DNA from: Planctomycetota bacterium
GTDB lineage: Bacteria > Planctomycetota > UBA1135 > GCA-002686595
Reading direction: 5' to 3'
DNA: 64,000 nucleotides
NCBI GenBank assembly: GCA_016712565.1
Contig: JADJQU010000010.1
Location: 124,001-188,000 of the forward strand
This document shows, one piece after another, positions 43,869 to 54,764 of this stretch. The translations under genes and the position numbers were made by a program. Positions within the stretch are counted from its first letter, which is position 1. Every line of letters begins with the position of its first letter. The notes beneath the pieces are model-generated. The model worked only from the letters and a program-made list of their open reading frames with translations. It searched no databases and was not told where the DNA came from.

Positions 43869-45860
43869 GTGTCCGAACCCCAGGAGTTCCCATCCCTGTT
43901 TCGCCCGTTGAGGCATCGCTTGTCCGATTCCCTCGATCCCCCCTCGCTCCAGCCGCCCCATGGCGTGGCTCCGGCCCAGGTCGCCCTGCGCTGGGCTGAA
44001 CTGGCCCGTGCGATGACGCTGTACCCAGAGTCCAGCGTTCGGGTGACGCGTTCGGTGGAGGGTTTCCTCGAGTCACTGCACGGCTGCCTGACCGACGACG
44101 TCGTGGAACTCAAGCTGGCCTTCTCGGCCTCCGGCTGCTGGATCAACGGGCAAGTCTTCGATCAGAAGGAGCATCCGGGGCTGCGCTGGCTGCGGGAGCG
44201 GCTGTTTCGCTCCCACCTGGCCGGGGCCGCCTTCTCCGGAGCCGTCGACGCCGATTCCCTGCTCACCTTCACGAAACGCCTGCTGGCGTTGTACACGCGC
44301 CGGAATCTGGCGCTCACGTTCGAGGAACTCTGGCCCAGCGCCTACGGCGGCATCCACCCCCTCGAGCGCTGCTTCGACGGAACCTTCTCCAGCGACGAGG
44401 ACCAGGCCTCCGGCGGCGATCTGCCGATGCTCGCCGGGCCCGGTCGCCGGGGCAGCACGGATCTGAACGACCATCTGGCCCAGGACGCGAGCATCCGGGC
44501 CGAACTCGAGGACCTGCAGGCCAAGGTGATCGCCTTGGCAGGCCAGGACGCGCCGTTTCGGGAGTTCGATCTCCTGGCCGAAATCGCCGCGCTGCTTCCC
44601 GAGGAAGGGGTGCGCGACCACGGGGCGGCGAGCGAAATGACCCTGCGGATCCTCGGGGAGCTCAAACTGCAGCTCCTCAGGCCCCCCCTGGACGCGGGAG
44701 AGGGAACGACCGCGGACGATGCCACCTTTCGACGCCTGCTGTCCGTCGTCAGCCGCAGCCACTTCGGGCGCAAGCTGACTCCCGCGGCGTCGAGTCCGCC
44801 GGGGGCGAATGAGGCAGGCGCCCCCGCGGCTTCGACGACGCCCGCTCCGGGCAGGGCGTCGGGAGCAGCCGCCGACGACGAGGAACTGGACCCCATGGTG
44901 GCCGAGATCCTCGCCGCCCCGCCCGAGCCGGTGAGTCCGCCCGCGGTCGAAGACCCCCTCGAGCAGCTCGGCGCCTATCTGCACCACCTGGTTCACTGCG
45001 ACGATCCGCGCATCCTGCCGAGCCTGGAGCGGGGCATCGCGACGCTGGTCGGATCCGCGGGAGAATCGGCCCACGGACTGCTGCGGGGCTATCTGCAGTG
45101 GCTCCACGCGCAGCAGGGCCCGGGAGCCGCGGCGCGCGTCGCGCGCGTCGTCGCGTGTCTGACCGCCGGCGGCCTGCGCGAGCATCTGCGGCGCGCCGGT
45201 CTGCTCGACGTGGACAGGGTGGCCCGTGAATTCCCGCAGGGGTTCCTCGACTTCCTGCAGGGACTGAAGCTCGAGGACACCTCCGACCAGGGCGAGCTCG
45301 ACCAGGTCTGCGGCGAGATCGGGCCCCGCCGCCTCAGGCAAGCCGCGTTCCTGCTTGCGGGCGCGGTGGAGTTCCTGGCCGGTCCGTTCCCGGCCGCGCT
45401 GTTCGCACTGCCGCTGCCCTCGACCGTGCCGCTGGCGCGGATGATCTACGCCCAGGACCCGCCGCGCTTCCAGGCCGGCTTCGTGCGCTTCCTGCGCAGC
45501 ACCGTGGTCAGGGGTCTCGACGCCCAGGTGTTCGACCTCCTGGCGCTGCCGGAGTCCCTCCCGCCGGAGTACCTGCTGGCACTGGCCGACCAGCAGCCCG
45601 GCAAGGTCGCGGAGCAGCGCGAGTTGTGCCTGCACGGGTTCGTGACCGCGACCGAATGCAGCATGCCCATGCTCGCTCGCCACGTGCGCGCCATCCAGAT
45701 GCTGGCGCACTGCGATTCGTCGAATACCCAAGGCCTCCTGGATCGCCTGTTGAAGGAGCGCCGACGCTTGTTCTTCAAGAAACACCCCAAGGCCGCCCGT
45801 GACGCCGCGGCGCGAGTCCGACTCCTGCTCGAGCGGGCCAAAGGAACGCCCCATGTGTGA
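43869..45860 (+). CDS. Large helical protein, overlaps the HD-GYP gene
   Basis: 663 residues from the GTG at 43869; the real start could be internal. The N-terminal 110 residues have a helix LARAMTLYPESSVRVTRSVE, then strand-like LKLAFSASGCWINGQVF and helices RWLRERLFRSH and ADSLLTFTKRLL. The HD-GYP protein encoded next begins with the same order of elements, so the two appear to share this domain. The middle is a Pro/Ala-rich linker (about 310-360) and the C-terminal half is helical, perhaps HEAT-like (LEQLGAYLHHLVHCDD, VARVVACLTAGGLREHLRRAG). The stop overlaps the next ATG by eight bases, indicating coupled translation and a joint role. Confidence 0.72.
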   Translation: MSEPQEFPSLFRPLRHRLSDSLDPPSLQPPHGVAPAQVALRWAELARAMTLYPESSVRVTRSVEGFLESLHGCLTDDVVELKLAFSASGCWINGQVFDQKEHPGLRWLRERLFRSHLAGAAFSGAVDADSLLTFTKRLLALYTRRNLALTFEELWPSAYGGIHPLERCFDGTFSSDEDQASGGDLPMLAGPGRRGSTDLNDHLAQDASIRAELEDLQAKVIALAGQDAPFREFDLLAEIAALLPEEGVRDHGAASEMTLRILGELKLQLLRPPLDAGEGTTADDATFRRLLSVVSRSHFGRKLTPAASSPPGANEAGAPAASTTPAPGRASGAAADDEELDPMVAEILAAPPEPVSPPAVEDPLEQLGAYLHHLVHCDDPRILPSLERGIATLVGSAGESAHGLLRGYLQWLHAQQGPGAAARVARVVACLTAGGLREHLRRAGLLDVDRVAREFPQGFLDFLQGLKLEDTSDQGELDQVCGEIGPRRLRQAAFLLAGAVEFLAGPFPAALFALPLPSTVPLARMIYAQDPPRFQAGFVRFLRSTVVRGLDAQVFDLLALPESLPPEYLLALADQQPGKVAEQRELCLHGFVTATECSMPMLARHVRAIQMLAHCDSSNTQGLLDRLLKERRRLFFKKHPKAARDAAARVRLLLERAKGTPHV

Positions 45861-47283
45861 CCTGCATCGCGAGGAAGAGCTCGGCCGTCCCCGCGGCGGC
45901 GTCGAGGAACTTGTCGACGAGCTGGTCGTGGCCCTGACCAACGCGCGCATCTACGGCGAGGACCACCCGCGCCTGGAACACTCGCTCGCCTCCCTGCGCA
46001 GCAGCATCGAGGCACTGGCCTCCGCCGACGGAGATCAGCCGATCGTGCTGGGAACCGCCCAGGGGGTCCTGTTCTACCAGCAACGCCCGCTCTTGGGCGC
46101 CAGCCTTTCGAGCGCGAAGTTGATCGAGGCCCTGACCCAGTGCCGGGCCGGGGCCCTGTCCATCCACCCTCGCGCGCAGAGGTACGAATGGAAGGCGCTG
46201 GTGGAGGTGCTGGCGAAGAACAAGCACGGCTACCCCACGCTACGGGAGGCCAACGAGGATCTGGCGGGTCGCGGCTGCAAGCAGATCGAGTTCCTGCCCG
46301 AATTCCGCAGCGCGGGAACGGCACCGCAGCACGGCGATCCGGGCCCGCGCCCGCGACTGGGGGTCGTGGATCCGGGCCGCGCCCGGACGCAGTTCAAGGT
46401 CCCCCTGGAGCTGTACCAGCAGACCGTCGTGCTGCTGCAGGAGTCCGCCGCGCGCGCCAGCCACCGGGAGGACGTGGACCTCGAGCGGACCAAGGGCTTC
46501 GTCGAGGCCATCCTCTCCGGGCTGGTCAAGGACGCGCCCACGATGCTGAGGCTGGCGCGCTACGAGCGCTACGACGCCTACACCTTCGGGCACTCGATCC
46601 GGGTGTGCTTCCTGGCCCTCAACTTCGCCGCCACCCTTTATAAGGACGAGGAGACGCTGCTGCGCATCGGCATGGCCGCGCTGCTCCACGACATCGGCAA
46701 GGCTCGCGTGCCCTTCGAGGTGCTGCATTCCACCTCGCGCCTCTCGGACGAGGAGCGCGCCGTGATGAGCCTGCACACGAATCACGGGGGCGAGATCCTG
46801 CTGGCGAGCGCCGATTCCGATCCGCTGTCCGTGGCGTCCGCCTTCGGCCACCACCAGACCCTGGACGGTGGAGGCTATCCGCGGACTCTGCACCCGGTGC
46901 GCCAGTCCGGGGCCACGCGCATCGTGAAGATCTGCGATGTCTTCGAGGCCCTGACCGCCGTGCGGCCGTACAAGCCGCGCATGTCCGCGGCCAAGGCGTT
47001 CCGCGTCATGCTCTCGATGCAGGGGCACTTCGATGCCACGCTGCTCTGCCAGTTCATGAGGTTCACGGGCGTGTTCCCCACGGGCACGACGGTCCGCATG
47101 TCGACCGGCGAGCAGGCGTGCGTGCTGCGCCAGACCGCAAACCCGCTGGCCCCACTCGTGCGCATCGAAGTCGACGACCTGGGGGCGGAACTCCAGGAGG
47201 ACCCGGACCTGATCCAGGACCTCTCCCTGCCGGCCGCCGCGGGACGCTGGCACATCGCCGGCGTCATCGATAGCGCGGCCTAG
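45853..47283 (+). CDS. HD-GYP-type phosphohydrolase
   Basis: 476 residues. The C-terminal half has the HD-GYP pattern: FGHSIRVCFLALNF, LLHDIGKARVPFEVLH with HD, then GHHQTLDGGGYPRTLH, the GYP block with Gly-Gly-Gly-Tyr-Pro, and ICDVFEALTAVRPYK. HD-GYP proteins cleave cyclic-di-GMP. The N-terminal 110 residues (ELVVALTNARIYGEDHPRLE, VLGTAQGVLFYQQRPL) look like the N-terminal domain of the overlapping upstream protein. The core metal residues look kept, so activity is plausible. It starts at the ATG at 45853, inside the end of the previous gene. No diguanylate cyclase is nearby. Confidence 0.85.
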   Translation: MCDLHREEELGRPRGGVEELVDELVVALTNARIYGEDHPRLEHSLASLRSSIEALASADGDQPIVLGTAQGVLFYQQRPLLGASLSSAKLIEALTQCRAGALSIHPRAQRYEWKALVEVLAKNKHGYPTLREANEDLAGRGCKQIEFLPEFRSAGTAPQHGDPGPRPRLGVVDPGRARTQFKVPLELYQQTVVLLQESAARASHREDVDLERTKGFVEAILSGLVKDAPTMLRLARYERYDAYTFGHSIRVCFLALNFAATLYKDEETLLRIGMAALLHDIGKARVPFEVLHSTSRLSDEERAVMSLHTNHGGEILLASADSDPLSVASAFGHHQTLDGGGYPRTLHPVRQSGATRIVKICDVFEALTAVRPYKPRMSAAKAFRVMLSMQGHFDATLLCQFMRFTGVFPTGTTVRMSTGEQACVLRQTANPLAPLVRIEVDDLGAELQEDPDLIQDLSLPAAAGRWHIAGVIDSAA

Positions 47284-47304
47284 TGCCGTGAGGGCGGCCG
47301 CGCC

Positions 47305-47353
47305 CCGGATTCCTCCCCGGATTCCCACCCGGATTCCCACCCGGATTCACCGG
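47305..47353. repeat. 12-base tandem repeat CCGGATTCCCAC
   Basis: Four copies with GGATT at 47307, 47319, 47331 and 47343. The first and last copies are slightly different. The repeat is intergenic, 22 bases after the HD-GYP stop. Confidence 0.85.
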
Positions 47354-47385
47354 GCGGCGGCCCTTGCGGGCGCGACGCGCGCCGC

Positions 47386-47391
47386 TACCCT
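47386..47391 (+). promoter_or_regulatory. Putative -10 element before the SRPBCC gene
   Basis: GCTACCCT with TACCCT here, 124 bases before the ATG at 47516. The distance is long, so the link with that gene is weaker than for other motifs of the same form. Confidence 0.3.
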
Positions 47392-47515
47392 GCGGCACGT
47401 CGGAGTGCCCGCGGCAAAGCCCGCGGAGCCCTGGGGCCGAGGTCCCGGCGTCCACTCCCCGACAGGCCCCCACGGCCCGCGATCGAGGCCGCACTCCCAC
47501 GGAATCCCCCCCACG

Positions 47516-47983
47516 ATGACGTCCACAGCCACGAACACGGTCCGACTCCACCGGGTGATCCGCGCTCCCGCCCAGCGCGTCTATCGGGCCTTCCTCGAAC
47601 CCGAGGCGATGGTCAAGTGGCTCCCGCCCCACGGATTCACGGGCAAGGTGTCCCACAGCGACGTGCGCGTCGGCGGTTCCTACCGCATGTCCTTCACCAA
47701 TTTCTCCACGGGCAAGTCGCACCACTTCGGCGGCACCTACCGCGAACTCGTGCCCCATGAGCGCATCGTGTATTCGGACCAGTTCGAGGACCCGAACCTC
47801 CCGGGCGAGATGCGCGTGACGATCGGCCTGAGGAAGGTCCTGTGCGGCACGGAGCTCACGATCCTCCAGGAGGGCCTGCCCGCGGTGATTCCCTTGGAGT
47901 TCTGCCACGCGGGCTGGCAGGAATCGCTCGCGCTGCTCGCCCAACTCGTCGAGCCCGAGATCCCTGACGGCGGACCGGCCTAG
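47516..47983 (+). CDS. SRPBCC/AHSA1-domain protein
   Basis: 155 residues of the START-like helix-grip fold in its AHSA1 form: VIRAPAQRVYRAFLEPEAMVKWLPPHGF at the start, GGTYRELVPHERIVYSDQF and VTIGLRKVLCGTELTILQEG, and a C-terminal helix HAGWQESLALLAQLVEP. Such proteins bind hydrophobic ligands or client proteins; its ligand is unknown. The open frame begins at 47288, but the ATG at 47516 begins the conserved fold. The stop is two bases from the convergent radical SAM stop, so the two transcripts must overlap at their ends. Confidence 0.88.
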   Translation: MTSTATNTVRLHRVIRAPAQRVYRAFLEPEAMVKWLPPHGFTGKVSHSDVRVGGSYRMSFTNFSTGKSHHFGGTYRELVPHERIVYSDQFEDPNLPGEMRVTIGLRKVLCGTELTILQEGLPAVIPLEFCHAGWQESLALLAQLVEPEIPDGGPA

Positions 47984-47985
47984 CC

Positions 47986-49557
47986 CTACACGTCCACCGC
48001 GGGCACGTAGTCCTTCGAGGACTTGGGCTGCCACTGGCCGGTGGCCTTGACGTACAGGTCGAAGGCCTTCTGCTCGATCGGGAAACGGTAGTCGCCGCGC
48101 TTGAGCCGCCAGCCCGCGATCACGCTCAGGGAATCGCGCATCCACTGCGCGCCCTCCTTCACGTGCTTGTCGTAGATCGCGGCCGTGTTGTTGTAGCGCG
48201 TCCAGGTGCGGCGGATGTCGTCGGGCAGCGGCGTGTTGTGGGAGTTGTACTTGTATTCGAAGCACTGGCCCCACTCGTAGAAATCCTTCGGCGGCTGGTA
48301 GCCCAGTTTGAGGGCGGCGTCGAAGTCCTCCGTGCCCGGGATCGGGCGGAACGGATAGACCTCGCTGCCGGCGATCGGGTACTTGTGCTTGATCGCGGCC
48401 GCGAGCTTGAGCGTGGCCTCCATCGATTCGCGCGTCTCGCCGGGGTAGCCGATGATCCAGAACGTCCCGGGGATGATCTCGCGCTTCGCCAGGGCCTCGA
48501 TCGCCTTGGGGATGTTCTCGATCTCGATGAACTTCTTGATGCGCTCCTGCATGTGCTTGGTGCCGGCCTCGGCACCCAGCCACAGCAGGTGGCACTTCGA
48601 TTCCTGGAGCAGATCGAGCGTCGGCTCCTTGTAGCGCATGATCGTTTCGATCTCGATCGTGCCGTTCCAGTGGATCGGCACCTTGAGCTCGACCAGCTTC
48701 TCGCAGAAGGCCTTGGTGCGCTTCTCGGCCACGCCCCAGTTCGCGTCCTGGAAGCGCAGCACGTCGAACTTGAAGCGCTGCTGCAGCTCGGCGATTTCCT
48801 CGGCCAGCTTGGCGCCGTCGATGGCCTTCCAGCGCCGACCGGTCAGGGCCGGCGAGCAGCAGAAGGTGCAGGGTTCGGGGCAGCCGAAGCTCGAGAAGTG
48901 GCTGAAGCCCCGCGGCGGGTTGTCGACCGTCCACTTGCCCGGCAGGGGAAAGCGGTGGCGCACCTTGAGCTTCGTGGGCCGGGTCTGCAGCTCGGCGTAG
49001 CGCTCGTATTCCAGGAGGTGCCAGGGCACCGGCTGGATCTTGTCGAAGCCGACCACCTCGCGGTGGGCAGTGTAGGCGAGCTGGCCGTCGCGCAGGATGG
49101 CCAGCCCCGGCACGCTCTCCAGGGACACGCCGCTCGAGAGCGCCTCGCAGACCTCGAAGAAGGTGATTTCGCCCTGGCCGATGCCCACCGCGTCGGCGAT
49201 GCCGCCCTTCAGGTACATCTCCGGCGTGACGCTCGGGAACCAGCCGCCCCAGATGATGGGCAGCTTGGGGTGGCGCTCGCGCACGGCCTTGGCGACCACG
49301 TATCCGTCGTACACCTGGTAGCCAAGGATGCTGGAGCTGGCGAACAGCAGGGCGCCGTCACAGGCCTCCAGCACCTTCTCCAGGTAGTTGGGCTCGATCA
49401 TCGCGTCGATCATCACGATGTCGTAGCCCGCAGCCGCCGGACCGGTGGCGATCTGCAAGAGCTCCAGGGGCAGCAAGTCGGCGGAGAAGATCTCGCCGCG
49501 CTTGGGGTCGGCCCGGTGGGGCAGGAACAGGACGATCTTCTTGCGTGCTTGGATCAC
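47986..49557 (-). CDS. B12-binding-type radical SAM protein, copy 1
   Basis: 523 residues. The N-terminal Rossmann-like part (ADLLPLELLQIATGP, YDIVMIDAMIEPNY, GYQVYDGYVVAKAV, IIWGGWFPSVTPEMY) resembles the cobalamin-binding domain of class B radical SAM enzymes, but I see no DxHxxG motif for His-on B12 binding. The radical SAM core has FGCPEPCTFCC, a CxxxCxxC cluster motif, followed by FQDANWGV and WIIGYPGETRESM. The likely chemistry is radical methylation or rearrangement; the substrate is unknown. A paralogue lies 13 bases upstream, so it is the second gene of an operon. Confidence 0.85.
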   Translation of the reverse strand: MIQARKKIVLFLPHRADPKRGEIFSADLLPLELLQIATGPAAAGYDIVMIDAMIEPNYLEKVLEACDGALLFASSSILGYQVYDGYVVAKAVRERHPKLPIIWGGWFPSVTPEMYLKGGIADAVGIGQGEITFFEVCEALSSGVSLESVPGLAILRDGQLAYTAHREVVGFDKIQPVPWHLLEYERYAELQTRPTKLKVRHRFPLPGKWTVDNPPRGFSHFSSFGCPEPCTFCCSPALTGRRWKAIDGAKLAEEIAELQQRFKFDVLRFQDANWGVAEKRTKAFCEKLVELKVPIHWNGTIEIETIMRYKEPTLDLLQESKCHLLWLGAEAGTKHMQERIKKFIEIENIPKAIEALAKREIIPGTFWIIGYPGETRESMEATLKLAAAIKHKYPIAGSEVYPFRPIPGTEDFDAALKLGYQPPKDFYEWGQCFEYKYNSHNTPLPDDIRRTWTRYNNTAAIYDKHVKEGAQWMRDSLSVIAGWRLKRGDYRFPIEQKAFDLYVKATGQWQPKSSKDYVPAVDV

Positions 49558-49570
49558 GGGGCGCGCTCCG

Positions 49571-51175
49571 TCAGTTGGCTCCGACGCCCGGCGCGTGCGG
49601 GGTCACGCCCGAGGTACGGTCGATCTCGATGTTGCGAGCATTCGCCGTCCGCGTGCGGGACTTGGTGTAGAGGTGGAAAAGCTTCTGCTCGAACGGGAAG
49701 GAGTAGTTCGCGTTCTTCAAACGCCAGCCCGCGATCTCCTTCATCAGGCCGCGCACGGCGCCCGAACCCTCGCTGGCCAGGCCGTCGTAGAAGGTGGAAG
49801 TCACTCCGTAGCGCTTCCACAGCCGGAACACGTCCATGGGCAGGCGGATGTCGTCGACGGTCAGCTTGTACTCCAGGCAGGCCCCCCACTGCTCGAGGGT
49901 CTGGGGCGGGCGGTAGCCCAGGCGGACCGCCGTGTCGTAGTCCTCGGTGCCCGGGATCGGCCGGAAGGGAAAGATGTCCGAGGCCGAGCGCGGGAAGCGG
50001 TACTTCATCTCCGCCGCCAGGCGAATGGTCTCCAGCATCGATTCCCGCGATTCGCCGGGGTAGCCGATGATCCAGGAGCATCCCGACTGCAGGCCGCGCT
50101 TGGCCAGCCGCGTCAGGGCGATCTCGATGTCGGGGATCGCGATCTGCTTCTTGATGCGGTCCTGCTGGTCCTTGGAGCCCGCCTCGGCGCCCAGGGCCGC
50201 CATGTGCATCTTGGACTCGGCCACCAGGTCCAGGGACGCTTCCTTGTAGCGGGCGATGGTCTCGATCTCGTAGGTGGCGTTCCACCAGAAGGGCGAGCCG
50301 GCCTTGATCAGCTCGGTGCAGAACTCGTTGGAGCGCTTCTCCGCCACGCCGAAGTTGGCGTCCTGGAAGCGCAGCACGTTGAACTTGAAGCGGTCGTGCA
50401 CGGCCAGCACGCGCTCGGCGAGCTGCTTGCCGGGAATCGCCTTCCAGCGCCGCTCGGTCACCATCGGCGAGCAGCAGAACGTGCACGGTTCCGGGCAGCC
50501 GTAGGACGAGTAATAGGAGAAGCCGCGCATCTGCGCCGTGGGCGGCATGCCCCACGGATCGGGATAGCGATGGCGCACCTTCATCTTGCCCGTGTCGTTC
50601 TGGCGCTCGACGTAGCGCTCGAACTCCAGGAGGTGCCAGGGCACGTCGGGGATCTGGTCGAAACCCACGACCGCGCGGTGCGGGGTCATGACCATGCGGC
50701 CGTCGCGCTGGACGGCGAGACCGGGCACCGTGGCGAGGTCCACGCCGCTGTCCAGGGCCTGGACCACTTCCCAGAAGGTGATCTCCCCCTGCCCCAGGCC
50801 CACGGCGTCGGCGATGCCGGCGTCCAGGTACAGCTCGGGCCGCACGCTCGGGAACCAGCCGCCCCACACAATCGGGAGCTTGGGGAAGCGCTGGCGCACC
50901 ATGCGCGCCACCTCGGCCCCGTGGGTGATCTGGTAGCCCAGGATGCAGGAGCTGGCGAAGAGCAGGGCGCCGTCACAGGCCTCCACGATCCGACGCTCGT
51001 AGTCGTCGTGGATCATGGCGTCGATCAGGACCACCTCGTACCCCTCCCGGTCCGGGATCGCCGCGATCTGCAGGAGCTCCAGCGGCGTCAAATCCGCCGA
51101 CACGCGAACGCCCTGGGCAGGGTCGGCGCGGTGCGGCAGGAACAGGACGAGGCGGCGCTTCTGGCGCTGGATCAT
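49571..51175 (-). CDS. B12-binding-type radical SAM protein, copy 2
   Basis: 534 residues, clearly paralogous to the next gene: ADLTPLELLQIAAIP, VWGGWFPSVRPELYL, YGCPEPCTFCCSP with the CxxxCxxC motif, LRFQDANFGVAEKRS and WIIGYPGESRESM align without gaps of note. The N-terminal half has the same B12-like domain without DxHxxG. The two copies differ in the C-terminal quarter. The start at the ATG at 51175 fits the copy 1 start (MIQ); the open frame to 51238 is a random extension. A TAGAGT promoter-like hexamer is 49 bases upstream. Two neighbouring copies may form a heterodimer or act in sequence. Confidence 0.85.
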   Translation of the reverse strand: MIQRQKRRLVLFLPHRADPAQGVRVSADLTPLELLQIAAIPDREGYEVVLIDAMIHDDYERRIVEACDGALLFASSCILGYQITHGAEVARMVRQRFPKLPIVWGGWFPSVRPELYLDAGIADAVGLGQGEITFWEVVQALDSGVDLATVPGLAVQRDGRMVMTPHRAVVGFDQIPDVPWHLLEFERYVERQNDTGKMKVRHRYPDPWGMPPTAQMRGFSYYSSYGCPEPCTFCCSPMVTERRWKAIPGKQLAERVLAVHDRFKFNVLRFQDANFGVAEKRSNEFCTELIKAGSPFWWNATYEIETIARYKEASLDLVAESKMHMAALGAEAGSKDQQDRIKKQIAIPDIEIALTRLAKRGLQSGCSWIIGYPGESRESMLETIRLAAEMKYRFPRSASDIFPFRPIPGTEDYDTAVRLGYRPPQTLEQWGACLEYKLTVDDIRLPMDVFRLWKRYGVTSTFYDGLASEGSGAVRGLMKEIAGWRLKNANYSFPFEQKLFHLYTKSRTRTANARNIEIDRTSGVTPHAPGVGAN

Positions 51176-51224
51176 GGAGGCGGTCAGGGTGGGCTGCGGA
51201 GGCCAGGCCGGGGCGCGGCGCCAT

Positions 51225-51230
51225 ACTCTA
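51225..51230 (-). promoter_or_regulatory. Putative -10 element of the radical SAM operon
   Basis: TAGAGT in the context GCGGTAGAGTATGG on the minus strand, giving a leader of about 43 bases to the ATG at 51175. Confidence 0.4.
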
Positions 51231-51585
51231 CCGCGCACGGAAGATCCGCGCCGGTGAACCCCCGTGCCCCCCGTCCATTCCCCCTATCGGCCCGGGCATG
51301 GTCCGCCATGGGGCCAAGGGGGGTGGCAGCGAGGAAATCCGGGGTCTTGCAGGGCATCGATAGTGTACCCGAAGGGTGTTTGCGACGGGGGAAGCCCCCA
51401 TCGGGGGCCTGGGGGGTTCGGGGATCTCGGACGCCCCCCGGCGACCCCGGGGGGGCCGCGACCGTTCCCCGACCCTCCCGGGTCTCCGAGCGGGTCGGCC
51501 CGGCCCCCTTGGCCTGGGGGAGCCCATGGGACGGGCGGCCCGGTTCCGCCGGCGGCCGCCGATCCGCTCCCGGCAGCGTCCGTGC

Positions 51586-51591
51586 TAGGGT
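51586..51591 (+). promoter_or_regulatory. Putative extended -10 element
   Basis: GTGCTAGGGT with TAGGGT here and TGC before it, 12 bases before the ATG at 51604. The leader would be very short. Confidence 0.45.
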
Positions 51592-51603
51592 CGCCGATTC
51601 AAC

Positions 51604-52239
51604 ATGGCCGGGCAGGTGCGAAGGCTCAGGGCGCCGGATCCGGCGCGGGCCCATGGGGCGTGGGTGTACTTGGGCGTCTCGATCCTCGCGGGGGTGCTGA
51701 GCTCGGCGCGTTTCGACATGTTCACGGCCCTTTGCGGAGGCACGGCCTTCCTCGGAGTGTTCGTGGGCGCCAGTTCCCTGGCGCGCTCTCCGCGGCCGTC
51801 GTGGGTTCGTTTCGCCCTCGGTGCGGCCATCGTGGCCGCCTCGGCAGCCGGCGGCGTCCTGTCGGGCGCCGACCCGCGGTTCCTCCTGTACGGGACCATC
51901 GCCGTGTTCCCCGCCGGGGCCGCCGCGTGGTTCGCCCTGCGGCACGGATTTCAATCCGCCCCGGCCCTGAGCTTCGCCGTGGTCAGCCTGGTGGTCGCCG
52001 CCCCCGCCGCCCTGTGCGCCGGCGGCGCCCCCCACAGCCTGGGTCTGCTGCTCCTCGGCCTCCTGGCGCCGTTCTTCGCCTGGAGGACCTGGTGCACTCG
52101 CAAGGCCCTGCGCTCGGAGTCCGGCTGGACCCGGGAAAAGCTGCGGGCCCTCGGCTCTCGCGAGGCGGCCATCGCCCTCTGCTGGACGGCCCTGGCCGTG
52201 GTGCTGGTGCACCTCGCCGCCAGGACGGCCTTCGGCTGA
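51604..52239 (+). CDS. YwiC-like membrane protein
   Basis: 211 residues with about six hydrophobic helices. The early HGAWVYLGVSILAG and the late SREAAIALCWTALAVVLVHLA fit the YwiC-like family, where a short N-terminal HGAW motif precedes the first helix. In Bacillus the family neighbours nitrate respiration genes, but no such genes are here except the distant norR. Role unknown; possibly a carrier or assembly factor in the inner membrane. The TAGGGT hexamer 12 bases upstream supports the ATG at 51604. It converges with the gamma-glutamyltransferase. Confidence 0.7.
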   Translation: MAGQVRRLRAPDPARAHGAWVYLGVSILAGVLSSARFDMFTALCGGTAFLGVFVGASSLARSPRPSWVRFALGAAIVAASAAGGVLSGADPRFLLYGTIAVFPAGAAAWFALRHGFQSAPALSFAVVSLVVAAPAALCAGGAPHSLGLLLLGLLAPFFAWRTWCTRKALRSESGWTREKLRALGSREAAIALCWTALAVVLVHLAARTAFG

Positions 52240-52271
52240 GTCCCGCGGCCGCGACCAGGGCGCGGGGACCG

Positions 52272-54022
<1,751 letters not shown>

Positions 54023-54026
<4 letters not shown>

Positions 54027-54643
54027 CCGTGGCCCTTGGGCTTGGCGGGCGCCATCAACCGATCGGTGGAGGCAATCGCCATGGCCGACAACAGGAACGT
54101 GATGTGGATCACGGTCTGGGCCACGAGCACCTTGTAGTCGAGGTTCGCGGCGTTGATGAACGACTTCAGGAGGTGGATCGAGCTGATGCCCACGATCGCC
54201 GTGGCCAGCTTGACCTTCAGGACCGAGGCGTTGACGTGGCTCAGCCACTCGGGCTGATCGGGGTGCCCCTCCAGGTTCATGCGCGAAACGAAGGTCTCGT
54301 AGCCGCCGATGATCACCATGATCAGCAGGTTCGAGATCATGACCACGTCGATCAGGCCCAGCACCACGAGCATGATCAGGGTCTCGCTGAGCATGTCCTC
54401 GGGGCTCTTGTAGCCGGCGCTGGCCACCAGGATGCGGCGCGCCTCCTCGCTGCCGAAGGCCGCTTCGATCAAGTGCACCAGCTCCACCCAGAAATGGAAG
54501 ACGTAGACGCACTGGGCCAGGATCAGCCCCAGGTACAGGGGCAGCTGCAGCCAGCGCGAGACGAAGATCAGCCGGGGCAGAGGTCTCAGGTGCGGGCCGA
54601 TCCTGGAATCGGGCCGTGCTTGCGGATCGGGGGGCTGGGCCAT
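54023..54643 (-). CDS. UPF0114 (YqhA-like) membrane protein
   Basis: 206 residues with four membrane helices, for example LPLYLGLILAQCVYVFHFW and LGLIDVVMISNLLIMVIIGGYETF. The VDVVMISNLLIMVIIGGYE pattern is the signature of UPF0114/YqhA proteins, whose function is unclear. An N-terminal Pro/Arg-rich tail of about 25 residues precedes. It is first in an operon with gamma-glutamyltransferase and overlaps it by four bases. TACAAT 47 bases upstream could be its -10 element. Confidence 0.85.
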
Positions 54644-54690
54644 GGACGCTGGGGTTCGGCGGAGCGAGCGCTGCGGGTGCGGGGTCGGAA

Positions 54691-54696
54691 ATTGTA
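54691..54696 (-). promoter_or_regulatory. Putative -10 element of the UPF0114-ggt operon
   Basis: TACAAT on the minus strand, five of six matches to the standard TATAAT, within a GC-rich surrounding. Leader about 40 bases. Confidence 0.45.
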
Positions 54697-54764
54697 GGGA
54701 GCGATCGCCGCGGCTGACGGCCCCGAGATCCGGCGGCCCCCGACCCGGGCGATCCGGCCCCGAA

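Larger units (their letters stand above)
51176..51603. other. Divergent intergenic stretch
   Basis: 428 bases between the radical SAM operon and the YwiC-like gene, with several G runs. Apart from the two promoter-like hexamers I see no gene, hairpin or repeat. Confidence 0.6.
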
